This document shows, in pieces, positions 1 to 5,498 of a stretch of DNA of 11,375 bases. The translations under genes were made by a program, and so were the position numbers. The notes under the pieces are model-generated. The model searched no databases. It was not told the DNA's origin and was given only the letters and a program-made list of their open reading frames with translations. The first letter of the stretch is position 1; the number at the start of each line of letters is the position of its first letter. Source of the stretch: Sphingomonadales bacterium (GTDB taxonomy: Bacteria; Pseudomonadota; Alphaproteobacteria; Sphingomonadales; Sphingomonadaceae); assembly GCA_017302775.1 (NCBI GenBank), contig JAFLDC010000048.1, forward strand, positions 1 through 11,375, given 5' to 3'.

Positions 1-1120
1 CTTGCGCGTCGAGCAGTTCGAGCAGGCCGAACTTGCCCGCGCCGTAACCGATACGGGCGAGCCGCACGGCTTCTTCGGCCTGCGCCAGCGATGGCCCGGA
101 CAGCGCCTCGACCCGCGCATCGGCGGCACCAAGTAGCATCCGCGCGTCATGCCTTGCCCGGCTTGCATCAAGCCGCACCTGTGCCAGTCCTGCATCGCAG
201 GCTTGAGCGTCTGCTTGAGCCGCTTCGATCCCGCCCTTATTGCGGTTGCGGACAGGAATCGGAATCGAAATGCCTGCGACGAAAGCTGTATCCCGGCCAT
301 CGCCGATCCGTCGCACTCCGCCGCTTGCAGTGATGTCAGGAACACCTTCGGCTTGTGCCAGCTTGATCCGGGCCTGAGCGGCGCTGCACTCAGCTGCGGC
401 GAGTTGCTCGTCCAGCGTCGGCGTTGCGGGTGGCAAGATGCCGGGTGCGGCCTCGTCATAGAACGGCACGGCGGACAATTCGGGATCGCTGCTGCCGATC
501 AGGTCAGCCAGCATTCGGCGCGCTGCGAGTAGTTCGCCAAACAGGCGGGCTTCCTCGGCCTGTGCTTCGGAAAGCACGGCCTCGGCGCGAAGCTGGCGCA
601 AGGGCGGATCGCGCCCCGCTTCGACCAGCACCCGCGCCGTGCGAACAAGTTCCTGCGCCTGCGCCACATTGTCGCGGGCGAGCAAGGCCCGGTCCTCGGC
701 GGCGCGCAGCTCGGCATGGGCGATACGAATGTCGCGGTTCAAATCGGCTTCGGCGCGTTTCAGCGAGAGAAATGCGTAATCGCGCTCCGCCGCTGCAACC
801 GCCACCCGCGCGCCGCGCTTTCCGCCCAGTTCGAACCGCTGACTGACCGCCAAAGTCGTTTCGGTACTACGAAACCCCTGGAACATCCCGGTTCCCGCGA
901 AGTTCTCTACCTCGAGATTCAGTTCGGGGTTGGGCGCAGCGCCTGCCTGCCGGGCGCGCGCCTCAGCGGCTTGGGCTTGCGCCTTGGCCTGCGCAATGCG
1001 CGGCGACCTTTCTGTCGCTTGGGCAAGCGCCTGCGCCAGATTGATGGATTCGGCCAAGGCCGCCCCACTACTGGCGATAAGCGCGCCCGCCAGCATGGCG
1101 GCTCGCATAGACAATTTCAT
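1..1120 (-). CDS. TolC-family outer-membrane efflux protein, CzcC-like (partial, C-terminus outside window)
   Basis: Outer-membrane channel subunit of a tripartite efflux pump, probably for divalent heavy metals (CzcC/CusC type). The reading frame is open from ATG 1118-1120 to base 1, giving 373 codons with no stop, so the C-terminus is missing. Residues 1-24 form a Sec signal peptide ending in an ALA-type cleavage site. The mature protein begins with the typical outer-membrane-efflux pattern (INLAQALAQA, then 'APNPELNLEVEN' and a 'QRFELGGKR' segment), followed by long Ala/Glu/Arg-rich helices and a second repeat ('GISIPIPVRNRNKGG'). The two-repeat TolC architecture is therefore visible. An AGGAG ribosome site lies about 8 bases before the start. 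It is the fourth gene of the metal operon, 62 bp after the His-rich gene. The family call is firm. The metal specificity is inferred from the CDF and MerR neighbours. The adaptor and RND pump genes presumably follow beyond base 1. Confidence 0.9.
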   Translation of the reverse strand, partial: MKLSMRAAMLAGALIASSGAALAESINLAQALAQATERSPRIAQAKAQAQAAEARARQAGAAPNPELNLEVENFAGTGMFQGFRSTETTLAVSQRFELGGKRGARVAVAAAERDYAFLSLKRAEADLNRDIRIAHAELRAAEDRALLARDNVAQAQELVRTARVLVEAGRDPPLRQLRAEAVLSEAQAEEARLFGELLAARRMLADLIGSSDPELSAVPFYDEAAPGILPPATPTLDEQLAAAECSAAQARIKLAQAEGVPDITASGGVRRIGDGRDTAFVAGISIPIPVRNRNKGGIEAAQADAQACDAGLAQVRLDASRARHDARMLLGAADARVEALSGPSLAQAEEAVRLARIGYGAGKFGLLELLDAQ

Positions 1121-1182
1121 TTGGGAACTCCTGAACACATGTCACGAACACGCGAGGGATTACCCCCGCACGGCGGCATGGT

Positions 1183-1566
1183 TCAGGCTAGCGGAGGATC
1201 GAGCGGCGGAGCCTGGCTGCGCGAAGCGAGCGGTGTGGTCGCCGCAGGGCGCACCAGTGCGCCTTTTGTCAGCGCGTTCAGGTTGATGCTCGGCGAACTA
1301 AGATGCAATGCGGCGTTGCAATGATGATGGCTGACAGCATGGCAGGGCATGTCCTTGCCCGACCCCTGCGAATGCTTGTGCTCGGCATCGCCGATTTCGT
1401 GATCGCCAAGCATTTCTGTGGCAGGTGTGTATTCGCTCGCGTGCGCGATCACCGGCATGACGACAAGGCCGAAAAACAGCCCGATCAGAACCAAAAAAGA
1501 AGTAGAACGACCCCGCATCGGATGCTGCGTAGCAGCATGGCGCGACGACGGCAAAGATTTCCTCAT
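1183..1566 (-). CDS. Small secreted or membrane-anchored His/Cys-rich protein of the metal operon
   Basis: A 127-residue protein of no family I recognise. The start codon at 1564-1566 overlaps the stop of the upstream methyltransferase-like gene in an ATGA arrangement, which favours this start. An internal Met at residue 17 (start 1518) would give a more conventional signal peptide and remains possible. A hydrophobic segment spans residues 22-42 and ends in AHA before SEY, a plausible signal-peptidase cleavage site. The exported part has clustered metal ligands: H56, H63, H65, C75, H76, H80, H81, H82, C83 and H88. After these comes a low-complexity Ala/Pro/Ser tail. Its place between CDF/methyltransferase genes and a CzcC-like gene suggests a periplasmic metal-binding or metal-buffering accessory. 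That role is inference; the signal segment and ligand cluster are seen directly. Confidence 0.7.
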   Translation of the reverse strand: MRKSLPSSRHAATQHPMRGRSTSFLVLIGLFFGLVVMPVIAHASEYTPATEMLGDHEIGDAEHKHSQGSGKDMPCHAVSHHHCNAALHLSSPSINLNALTKGALVRPAATTPLASRSQAPPLDPPLA

Positions 1567-2138
1567 GCCGACCGCGCCAAGCCAATCCAGCGCGGCACCC
1601 GAACGCGAAAGGCGCGGTAGGCGTCACCAAAGCTGGCTTCAAGGTGCGCTTCCTCGATCCGCACCTGAACGATGCAGGACAGGACAAACAGCACCAGCGC
1701 AGACCAGCTCCACCATGTGCCGGACATCATGGCTGCCGACAGGCCAACCAGCATCATGCCGACAAAGATCGGATTACGGCTGTAGCGAAACAGGCCGTGC
1801 GACACGAACAGCGGCGCGTCGCCTTCGCGGACGCCAACGCGCCATGCCCGGCCCATCTGCATCTGTGCGACGATGACAATAGCGGCACCGGCCAGTGAGA
1901 CAATTGCGGGTAAAACCGTCCAGTTCGTGCCATTGGCAGGGGCAAGCGCAGCCGCAACAAGCAATGCCGCGACGCTCAAAGCAAAGCTGCTCCCTGCGAT
2001 CCGCTGCACGCCCATGGCCGAAGCGAATGCCCAGGGACGGTCGCCGGTGGCGCGCCGGATGGCCATTCCGCGAGCAAGTGTGGCAACGACAATGGCGACC
2101 ATTGCAAGAAAGGGGGCGGAGTGCAGACCGATCATCAT
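1563..2138 (-). CDS. Isoprenylcysteine carboxyl methyltransferase (ICMT/PEMT)-like integral membrane protein
   Basis: A 191-residue polytopic membrane protein of the ICMT/phospholipid methyltransferase superfamily. Hydrophobic segments lie at about residues 7-23, 50-66, 75-93, 122-138 and 142-157. The family signature is in the C-terminal half: 'GLFRYSRNPIFVG' (residues 115-127), then 'RIEEAHLEASFGDAYRAF' (160-177) ending in a 'VPRW' (181-184). In characterised relatives this region forms the S-adenosylmethionine pocket. The start ATG (2136-2138) overlaps the TGA of the CDF gene by 4 bp, and its own stop overlaps the start of the His-rich gene in the same way, so translational coupling is likely. 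Bacteria lack prenylated CaaX proteins, so the substrate is unknown. Such genes recur in proteobacterial metal-efflux clusters, and a role in metal or envelope stress is inference. Confidence 0.85.
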   Translation of the reverse strand: MMIGLHSAPFLAMVAIVVATLARGMAIRRATGDRPWAFASAMGVQRIAGSSFALSVAALLVAAALAPANGTNWTVLPAIVSLAGAAIVIVAQMQMGRAWRVGVREGDAPLFVSHGLFRYSRNPIFVGMMLVGLSAAMMSGTWWSWSALVLFVLSCIVQVRIEEAHLEASFGDAYRAFRVRVPRWIGLARSA

Positions 2139-2776
2139 GCTTGCTCGACCGCTGCGGGCAAAGCCTTCAACTCGGCGATCGCGTGACGGAATACCTGAAG
2201 CCCGCCGGTCAATGCCAGCCCCGCCATGATCGAAGCGACAATCAAATCAGGCCAGGCGCTGCCCGTGCCGAACACGCCTAGCGCAGCCAGCATCACTGCA
2301 ACATTGCCGATGGCGTCGTTGCGCGAGCATATCCAGACCGAACGCATATTCGCGTCGCCTGTGCGGTAGCGATAGAGCAACAGCGCCACTCCGGCATTGG
2401 CGGCGAGCGCCAACAGGCCGACCGCACCCATTGCTACCGGATCGGGGGCAGTGCCGTTCACGAAGGCAAGCACCGCACTGCCGAATACCCAGCCTGCAAA
2501 GCCCAGCATGAACAGCGATTTGAGCAATGCGGCCCGCGCACGCCAAGCCAGCGCCGCGCCGACGACAGCAAGGCTCACGGCGTAGTTTGCGGCATCGCCC
2601 AAAAAGTCGAGTGCGTCGGCTTGCAGCGCGCGGCTGTCCGCCGCTGCGCCCGCCAGCATCTCGACGAAAAACATCGCCGCATTGACGATCAGCGCCACCC
2701 ACAGCACGCGCCGCCAGCGCGGGTCGGCCTTGGCAATTTCGCTCCCGCAGGCGCTCGCGCAACAATCGTCAGCCAT
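2135..2776 (-). CDS. Cation diffusion facilitator (CDF) family transporter, short form with Cys-rich N-terminus
   Basis: Inner-membrane exporter that would use the proton gradient to move divalent metal ions out of the cytoplasm. It has 213 residues and about six membrane segments, but none of the C-terminal cytoplasmic ferredoxin-like domain seen in full CDF proteins of about 300 residues. The N-terminus is soluble and Cys-rich (C5, C6, C10). The metal site in TM2 reads 'DALDFLGDAANY', giving D57-x3-D61. The TM5 site reads 'CSRNDAIGN', where C150-x3-D154 replaces the usual H/D-x3-D. This predicts a softer-metal preference (inference). It is the first gene of the operon: ATG 2774-2776 lies about 30 bases after the predicted transcription start. 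An AGAAAG-like sequence is the only ribosome site. Family assignment is good; the substrate (Cd, Zn, Pb or Co) is not decided by sequence. Confidence 0.87.
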   Translation of the reverse strand: MADDCCASACGSEIAKADPRWRRVLWVALIVNAAMFFVEMLAGAAADSRALQADALDFLGDAANYAVSLAVVGAALAWRARAALLKSLFMLGFAGWVFGSAVLAFVNGTAPDPVAMGAVGLLALAANAGVALLLYRYRTGDANMRSVWICSRNDAIGNVAVMLAALGVFGTGSAWPDLIVASIMAGLALTGGLQVFRHAIAELKALPAAVEQA

Positions 2777-2812
2777 TAAATATCTTTCTCGACAAATTCC
2801 GAGTCGGACATC

Positions 2813-2843
2813 TATCTACACCCTGTAGCAACTACAGGGTCAA
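2813..2843 (-). promoter_or_regulatory. MerR-type promoter of the metal-efflux operon (19-bp spacer)
   Basis: On the minus strand a -35 box TTGACC (2843-2838) and a -10 box TAGATA (2818-2813) are separated by exactly 19 bp. This is longer than the normal 17 bp and diagnostic of MerR-activated promoters, where metal-bound regulator untwists the DNA to realign the boxes. The spacer contains the operator inverted repeat. Transcription would begin near 2806, about 30 bases before the CDF start codon. Boxes, spacing and orientation are seen directly; activation by the adjacent regulator is inferred from the family. Confidence 0.88.
2820..2840. promoter_or_regulatory. MerR operator: perfect 9+3+9 inverted repeat
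   Basis: ACCCTGTAG (2820-2828) and its exact complement CTACAGGGT (2832-2840) flank a 3-bp centre (CAA). Length, symmetry and the ACC...GGT ends match operators of CadR/ZntR/PbrR-type regulators. The right half-site includes the AGGG that is the only Shine-Dalgarno candidate for the regulator gene (start 2847), so a bound regulator would also shadow its own translation start region. Confidence 0.9.
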
Positions 2844-2846
2844 GCG

Positions 2847-3242
2847 ATGAAGATAGGAGAACTGGCGAGCGCAACTGGCACCAAGGTCGAGACGGTGCGC
2901 TACTATGAGAAAATCGGCCTCTTGCCGCCGCCCGCGCGCACCTCTGCCAACTACCGGGCCTATGGCAACGACCATCTTGCCCGCCTCTCCTTCATCCGCC
3001 GCGCCCGGGACCTTGGTTTCACACTCGAAGCGGTGCGTGAATTGCTCACGCTCTCGGACGACAAGGCGCAATCCTGCGAAGCGGTGGACGGCATCGCGCG
3101 CGTCCACCTCACGGAAATCGACCGCAAGGTCCGTGATCTCAAATCGCTGCGCTCGGAACTGAGCCGGGTCATCGGCTCATGCAGCCACGGCACGGTTGCC
3201 GACTGCAAGATCATTGAAACGCTGGGGCCGCGAAGACACTGA
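2847..3242 (+). CDS. MerR-family heavy-metal-responsive transcriptional regulator (CadR/PbrR/ZntR-like)
   Basis: A 131-residue dimeric DNA-binding regulator, divergent from the efflux operon it should control. Residues 1-70 are the MerR winged-helix domain: 'MKIGELASATG', 'VETVRYYEKIGLLPPPAR' and 'NYRAYG' are canonical. A long dimerisation helix spans about residues 80-110. The metal-binding residues of the Cd/Pb/Zn branch are present: C77 ('QSCEAV'), C112 ('GSCSHG') and C120 ('VADCKI'), with H114 close by. The spacing between C112 and C120 resembles CadR/PbrR metal loops, so Cd(II), Pb(II) or Zn(II) is the likely inducer. The start is set by ATG 2847, seven bases after an AGGG. The operator sits directly upstream, and the -35 box of the divergent promoter ends 4 bases before the start codon. 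Exact metal is uncertain. Confidence 0.92.
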   Translation: MKIGELASATGTKVETVRYYEKIGLLPPPARTSANYRAYGNDHLARLSFIRRARDLGFTLEAVRELLTLSDDKAQSCEAVDGIARVHLTEIDRKVRDLKSLRSELSRVIGSCSHGTVADCKIIETLGPRRH

Positions 3243-3255
3243 TAATCCTAGTTCT

Positions 3256-3292
3256 GAGTGAAGGAATGTCTTTGCCGATCCATTCTTCACTT
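3256..3292 (+). terminator. Possible terminator hairpin after the MerR-type gene
   Basis: An imperfect hairpin starts 14 bases after the regulator stop. GAGTGAAGGAATG (3256-3268) can pair with CATTCTTCACTT (3281-3292), with one bulged G and a 12-base loop. It is not followed by a T tract (ACAAAAG follows), so it is a weak candidate for intrinsic termination and might instead be a processed 3' end. Confidence 0.3.
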
Positions 3293-3301
3293 ACAAAAGT
3301 T

Positions 3302-3339
3302 CAGACATGAACCGGTTGCAGCAATAAGACTCATGTCTG
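3302..3339. repeat. 9-bp perfect inverted repeat in the intergenic region
   Basis: CAGACATGA (3302-3310) and TCATGTCTG (3331-3339) are exact complements separated by 20 bases. There is no T tract and no adjacent gene start. It could be a second hairpin of the regulator transcript or part of the junction structure; its function is not apparent. Confidence 0.45.
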
Positions 3340-3508
3340 CCGCTTCGTCGGCCCGGCATTCCTGGTTGTGTTTGTAGTGGTTAGATCAATGTCGCTAAGG
3401 GTGAGCGTCGAATTGATCCATACGGTCGATTTGGGGCCGTTATCAAACGGGACCGACAAGCGAGATGGAATGAACGATCAATTCTGGGGGTGCTTCCAAA
3501 AAGAGAAA

Positions 3509-3530
3509 TTGACCCCAATCTGACCCCAAT
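3509..3530 (-). repeat. Two tandem 11-bp repeats, candidate integrase arm sites (left flank)
   Basis: Read on the minus strand, ATTGGGGTCAG (3530-3520) is followed directly by ATTGGGGTCAA (3519-3509). They share the pattern TTGGRGWCAR and the 11-bp period with the repeats upstream of the integrase at 3758-3779, but point the opposite way. They lie 66 bp outside the tRNA-Gly fragment. Tandem short repeats at a fixed distance from a tRNA core are typical arm-type binding sites for the N-terminal domain of tyrosine integrases. That identity is inference. Confidence 0.5.
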
Positions 3531-3595
3531 TTGAGGATTTGTCGGATCACCAGTCCAACGAACCTATTCAATTATCTGATTTTGCTTAAGAATTT

Positions 3596-3640
3596 TGGAG
3601 CGGGCGAAGGGATTCGAACCCTCGACCCCAACCTTGGCAA
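3596..3640 (-). other. tRNA-Gly(GCC) 3'-half fragment, integrase attachment core
   Basis: On the minus strand the sequence reads as the 3' half of a glycine tRNA: anticodon loop TTGCCAA (3640-3634, anticodon GCC), a 3' anticodon strand GGTT, a variable region, a T-arm GAGGG-TTCGAAT-CCCTT (3623-3607), the 3' acceptor strand CGCCCGC (3606-3600), discriminator T and an encoded CCA (3598-3596). No 5' half exists: the bases before the loop (TCTTG) cannot pair with the 3' anticodon strand, and no D-arm can be built. The break lies exactly at the anticodon loop, the usual crossover point of tRNA-targeting tyrosine recombinases. An integrase gene begins 182 bp away on the truncated side. The fragment is therefore read as an att core, not a functional tRNA. 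Confidence 0.8.
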
Positions 3641-3757
3641 CAAGAAGATCGCTTTTCGCCAGACTTGCCAATTCTACGATAAAGCCCGGTAAATACGTTA
3701 TTTATTGCGCTTCGTGCTCGAAGCGCCTAACCTGATTTTCGCCACGAAACGGCAAAA

Positions 3758-3808
3758 TTTGGAGACAATTTGGAGACAAAGCATCTTTCATCAAGCTTTG
3801 TCTCCAAA
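3758..3808 (+). repeat. Three 11-bp repeats (two direct, one inverted) upstream of the integrase, candidate arm sites and operator
   Basis: TTTGGAGACAA occurs twice in tandem (3758-3768 and 3769-3779) and once inverted as TTGTCTCCAAA (3798-3808). The second and third copies are the cores of a perfect 15-bp inverted repeat (3768-3782 with 3795-3809, 12-base loop). The inverted copy ends one base before the GGGAG ribosome site of the integrase. The arrangement fits integrase arm sites that also allow autoregulation of the gene, and an mRNA hairpin here could hide the ribosome site. Repeat structure is seen directly; roles are inferred. Confidence 0.65.
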
Positions 3809-3821
3809 TGGGAGATCGGGC

Positions 3822-5090
3822 ATGCCCACCGCAAAACTGAATAAGCGCAGTGTCGATGCATTGACGCCTCCGGGCGAGAAGCAGTTGGTACTTTGGGACA
3901 GCGAGATCCGCGGCTTCGGCGTTCGCGTACTGCCTTCCGGCCTCAAGACCTTCATCGTCCAGTACCGCAACATCGAGGGCATCAAGCGGCGGATCAACCT
4001 CGGTCGATATGGCGTGATCACCGTCGACCAGGCGCGAGACCTCGCCAGGATCAAGATTGGCGCCGTCGCCGCGGGCGGGGATCCAGCGGAAGAGCAACGC
4101 CAGGCGCGCAGCGGCATGACGGTCGAAGAGTTGTGCGCCTGGTATCTGACCGAAGCGCGTGCCGGGAACATTCTGGGCCGACGTAACCGGCCGATCAAGG
4201 AATCCTCGCTCAAGATGGACGAGAGCCGGATCAACACGCACATCGTGCCGCTTCTCGGCAAACGGGTTGCCAAGCACCTGACGATTGCTGACGTCGAGCA
4301 GATGCAGTCCGACGTGAAGAACGGCAATACGGCGAAGCCGCGCAGCGGCGGGCGTGGCGGCAAGGCTGCCGGCGGCCCCGGTGTTGCCTCACGCTGTCTC
4401 GGTACACTTCAGGCCATTCTCAGCCATGGCAAGCACAAGGGGATTTTGGCGGAGCATCCGACCAAGGGCGCACGCAAGTTGGCTGTCAACAAGAAGACCC
4501 GGCGCCTGAGCGTCACTGAGATCGAAGCGCTGGGCAAGGCGATGGCCTATGCCCTGCGTAACGGCGAGAGCGAGACCGGCCTAGCGGTCATTCGCACCCT
4601 GATCTTGACCGGCTATCGCCGCGAAGAAGCGCAGGCGATGAAGCGAGCCTGGGTTCATCCCGAAGGCGGCTTCGTGGCATTCCCGGATACCAAGGGCGAC
4701 GCGCAGGTCCGGGCGATCGGGCCGGAGGCGCTAAAGGTCGTCATGGCCCAACCTGAAGTTGCGGGCAATCCGCATGCCTTCCCATCGCTTTCGAGCAATG
4801 GCCCTTTCACGGCCGCCAGCGCCTGCTTCCAGCGGGTCTGCAAGTTGGCAGGGATCGAGGGAGCCACTCTCCATACGCTTCGACATACCTTCGGCAGCAT
4901 CGCGGGCGAACTAGGGTTCTCGGAACTCACGATCAGAGCCATGCTTGGCCACGCTTCTCAGAATGTGACCCAGGACTATATCCACATTGATGAGGCCCTG
5001 AAGCTGGCGGTGAGGCGAACCTCGGACGAGATCGCACGCCGCCTTGCCGAAGGCGCATCCGCATTGCGACCACTTAGCCTTGCCGCATGA
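3822..5090 (+). CDS. Tyrosine-type site-specific integrase, P4-like with N-terminal arm-binding domain
   Basis: Catalyses integration and excision of the element at the tRNA-Gly site. I start it at ATG 3822 (422 residues), because GGGAG lies at 3810-3814 and the protein then begins with the family-typical 'AKLNKRSVDAL'. An upstream in-frame ATG at 3705 would add 39 residues encoded by the repeat region and is less likely. Residues about 5-95 form the DUF4102-type arm DNA-binding domain ('WDSEIRGFGVRVLPSGLKTF', 'RINLGRYGVITVDQAR'). About 100-215 form the core-binding SAM-like domain, interrupted by a Gly/Lys-rich stretch (172-188). About 225-405 form the catalytic domain. All catalytic residues are present: R266 (TGYRREE), K291 (DTKGD), H351 and R354 (HTLRHTF), H377 (LGHAS) and the nucleophile Y386 (TQDYIHID). 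It is intact and probably active. Confidence 0.95.
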   Translation: MPTAKLNKRSVDALTPPGEKQLVLWDSEIRGFGVRVLPSGLKTFIVQYRNIEGIKRRINLGRYGVITVDQARDLARIKIGAVAAGGDPAEEQRQARSGMTVEELCAWYLTEARAGNILGRRNRPIKESSLKMDESRINTHIVPLLGKRVAKHLTIADVEQMQSDVKNGNTAKPRSGGRGGKAAGGPGVASRCLGTLQAILSHGKHKGILAEHPTKGARKLAVNKKTRRLSVTEIEALGKAMAYALRNGESETGLAVIRTLILTGYRREEAQAMKRAWVHPEGGFVAFPDTKGDAQVRAIGPEALKVVMAQPEVAGNPHAFPSLSSNGPFTAASACFQRVCKLAGIEGATLHTLRHTFGSIAGELGFSELTIRAMLGHASQNVTQDYIHIDEALKLAVRRTSDEIARRLAEGASALRPLSLAA

Positions 5091-5122
5091 CCAGCCGAAT
5101 GCCTCGAAATCTCTCGACGGAT

Positions 5123-5140
5123 GGTAACGAATATGTTACC
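5123..5140. promoter_or_regulatory. Palindrome upstream of the toxin-antitoxin operon, candidate operator
   Basis: GGTAAC (5123-5128) and GTTACC (5135-5140) are exact complements around a 6-bp AT-rich centre, 15 bp before the toxin start. Toxin-antitoxin operons of this type are usually repressed by their HTH antitoxin at such palindromes overlapping the promoter. TATGTT (5133-5138) inside it could serve as a -10 box. Autorepression is inference. Confidence 0.55.
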
Positions 5141-5154
5141 GATAGCGGTGCAAT

Positions 5155-5493
5155 GTGATTGTTGAGGAGTATGTCCGCGAGGATGGCACCTGCCCGTTTC
5201 GGAGCTGGTTCGATGATCTCGATGTCCAGGCCGCAGCCAAGGTGGCGACCGCCATCGTCCGGTTGGAGCTGGGCAATCTGTCGAACGTGAAATGGATCGG
5301 CGGCGGGCTTGGAGAATACCGGATCGATTGGGGTCCGGGATACCGGCTCTATCTGACTCAGGACGGCGATCAGCTCGTCATCCTGTTCGTTGGCGGGACC
5401 AAGAAGCGGCAACAGTCCGATATCAGGCAGGCAAGTGCGCTGCTTGATGAGTACAAGGGCCGGAAGGCAAAGGCGAAGAAGACAAGGAATTAG
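5155..5493 (+). CDS. RelE/ParE-superfamily toxin, HI1419-like addiction-module killer protein
   Basis: A 112-residue toxin of a type II toxin-antitoxin pair, expected to inhibit growth (probably by mRNA cleavage, as in RelE/HigB relatives) unless bound by its antitoxin. The start is GTG at 5155; the ATG two bases earlier is followed at once by a stop, so GTG is the only reasonable start. Family marks are the N-terminal 'FRSWFDDLD' (residues 15-23) and the central strand region 'GLGEYRIDWGPGYRLY' (51-66), followed by 'LVILFVGGTKKRQQSDI' (74-90). A Lys/Arg-rich tail ends the protein. The toxin gene comes before the antitoxin gene, the reversed order typical of HI1419/HI1420 and HigBA pairs. It sits 64 bp after the integrase and probably stabilises the element. 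Confidence 0.9.
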   Translation: MIVEEYVREDGTCPFRSWFDDLDVQAAAKVATAIVRLELGNLSNVKWIGGGLGEYRIDWGPGYRLYLTQDGDQLVILFVGGTKKRQQSDIRQASALLDEYKGRKAKAKKTRN

Positions 5494-5498
5494 GCAAA

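Larger units (their letters stand above)
3243..3821. other. Gene-free junction region with hairpins, repeats and a tRNA fragment
   Basis: No convincing coding sequence is visible on either strand over these 579 bases, and the DNA is more AT-rich than its neighbours. The stretch contains, from left to right: an imperfect hairpin after the regulator gene (3256-3292), a 9-bp inverted repeat (3302-3339), a composite hairpin (arms 3423-3427 with 3451-3455, and 3437-3441 with 3446-3450), a pair of 11-bp repeats (3509-3530), the tRNA-Gly 3' half (3596-3640), and three further 11-bp repeats before the integrase (3758-3808). The whole looks like a recombination junction. Confidence 0.75.

Noticed and set aside
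716..1324. Plus-strand open frame of 202 codons at the left end
   Set aside because: It overlaps the CzcC-like gene in antisense. The minus-strand frame has a signal peptide, ribosome site and clear TolC-family sequence.
3596..3690. A complete tRNA of about 90 nt on the minus strand, because CCGGGCT near 3682-3688 partly matches the needed acceptor strand (5 of 7) and GAATTGGCA resembles a D-loop
   Set aside because: Both acceptor end pairs mismatch, no D-stem pairs, the TTGCCAA loop has no complementary 5' anticodon strand, and no class II variable arm can be formed. A truncated 3' half fits better.
3705..3821. N-terminal extension of the integrase from ATG 3705
   Set aside because: The added 39 residues are encoded by the arm-like repeats and match nothing in the family. 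ATG 3822 has a good GGGAG site and the canonical N-terminus.
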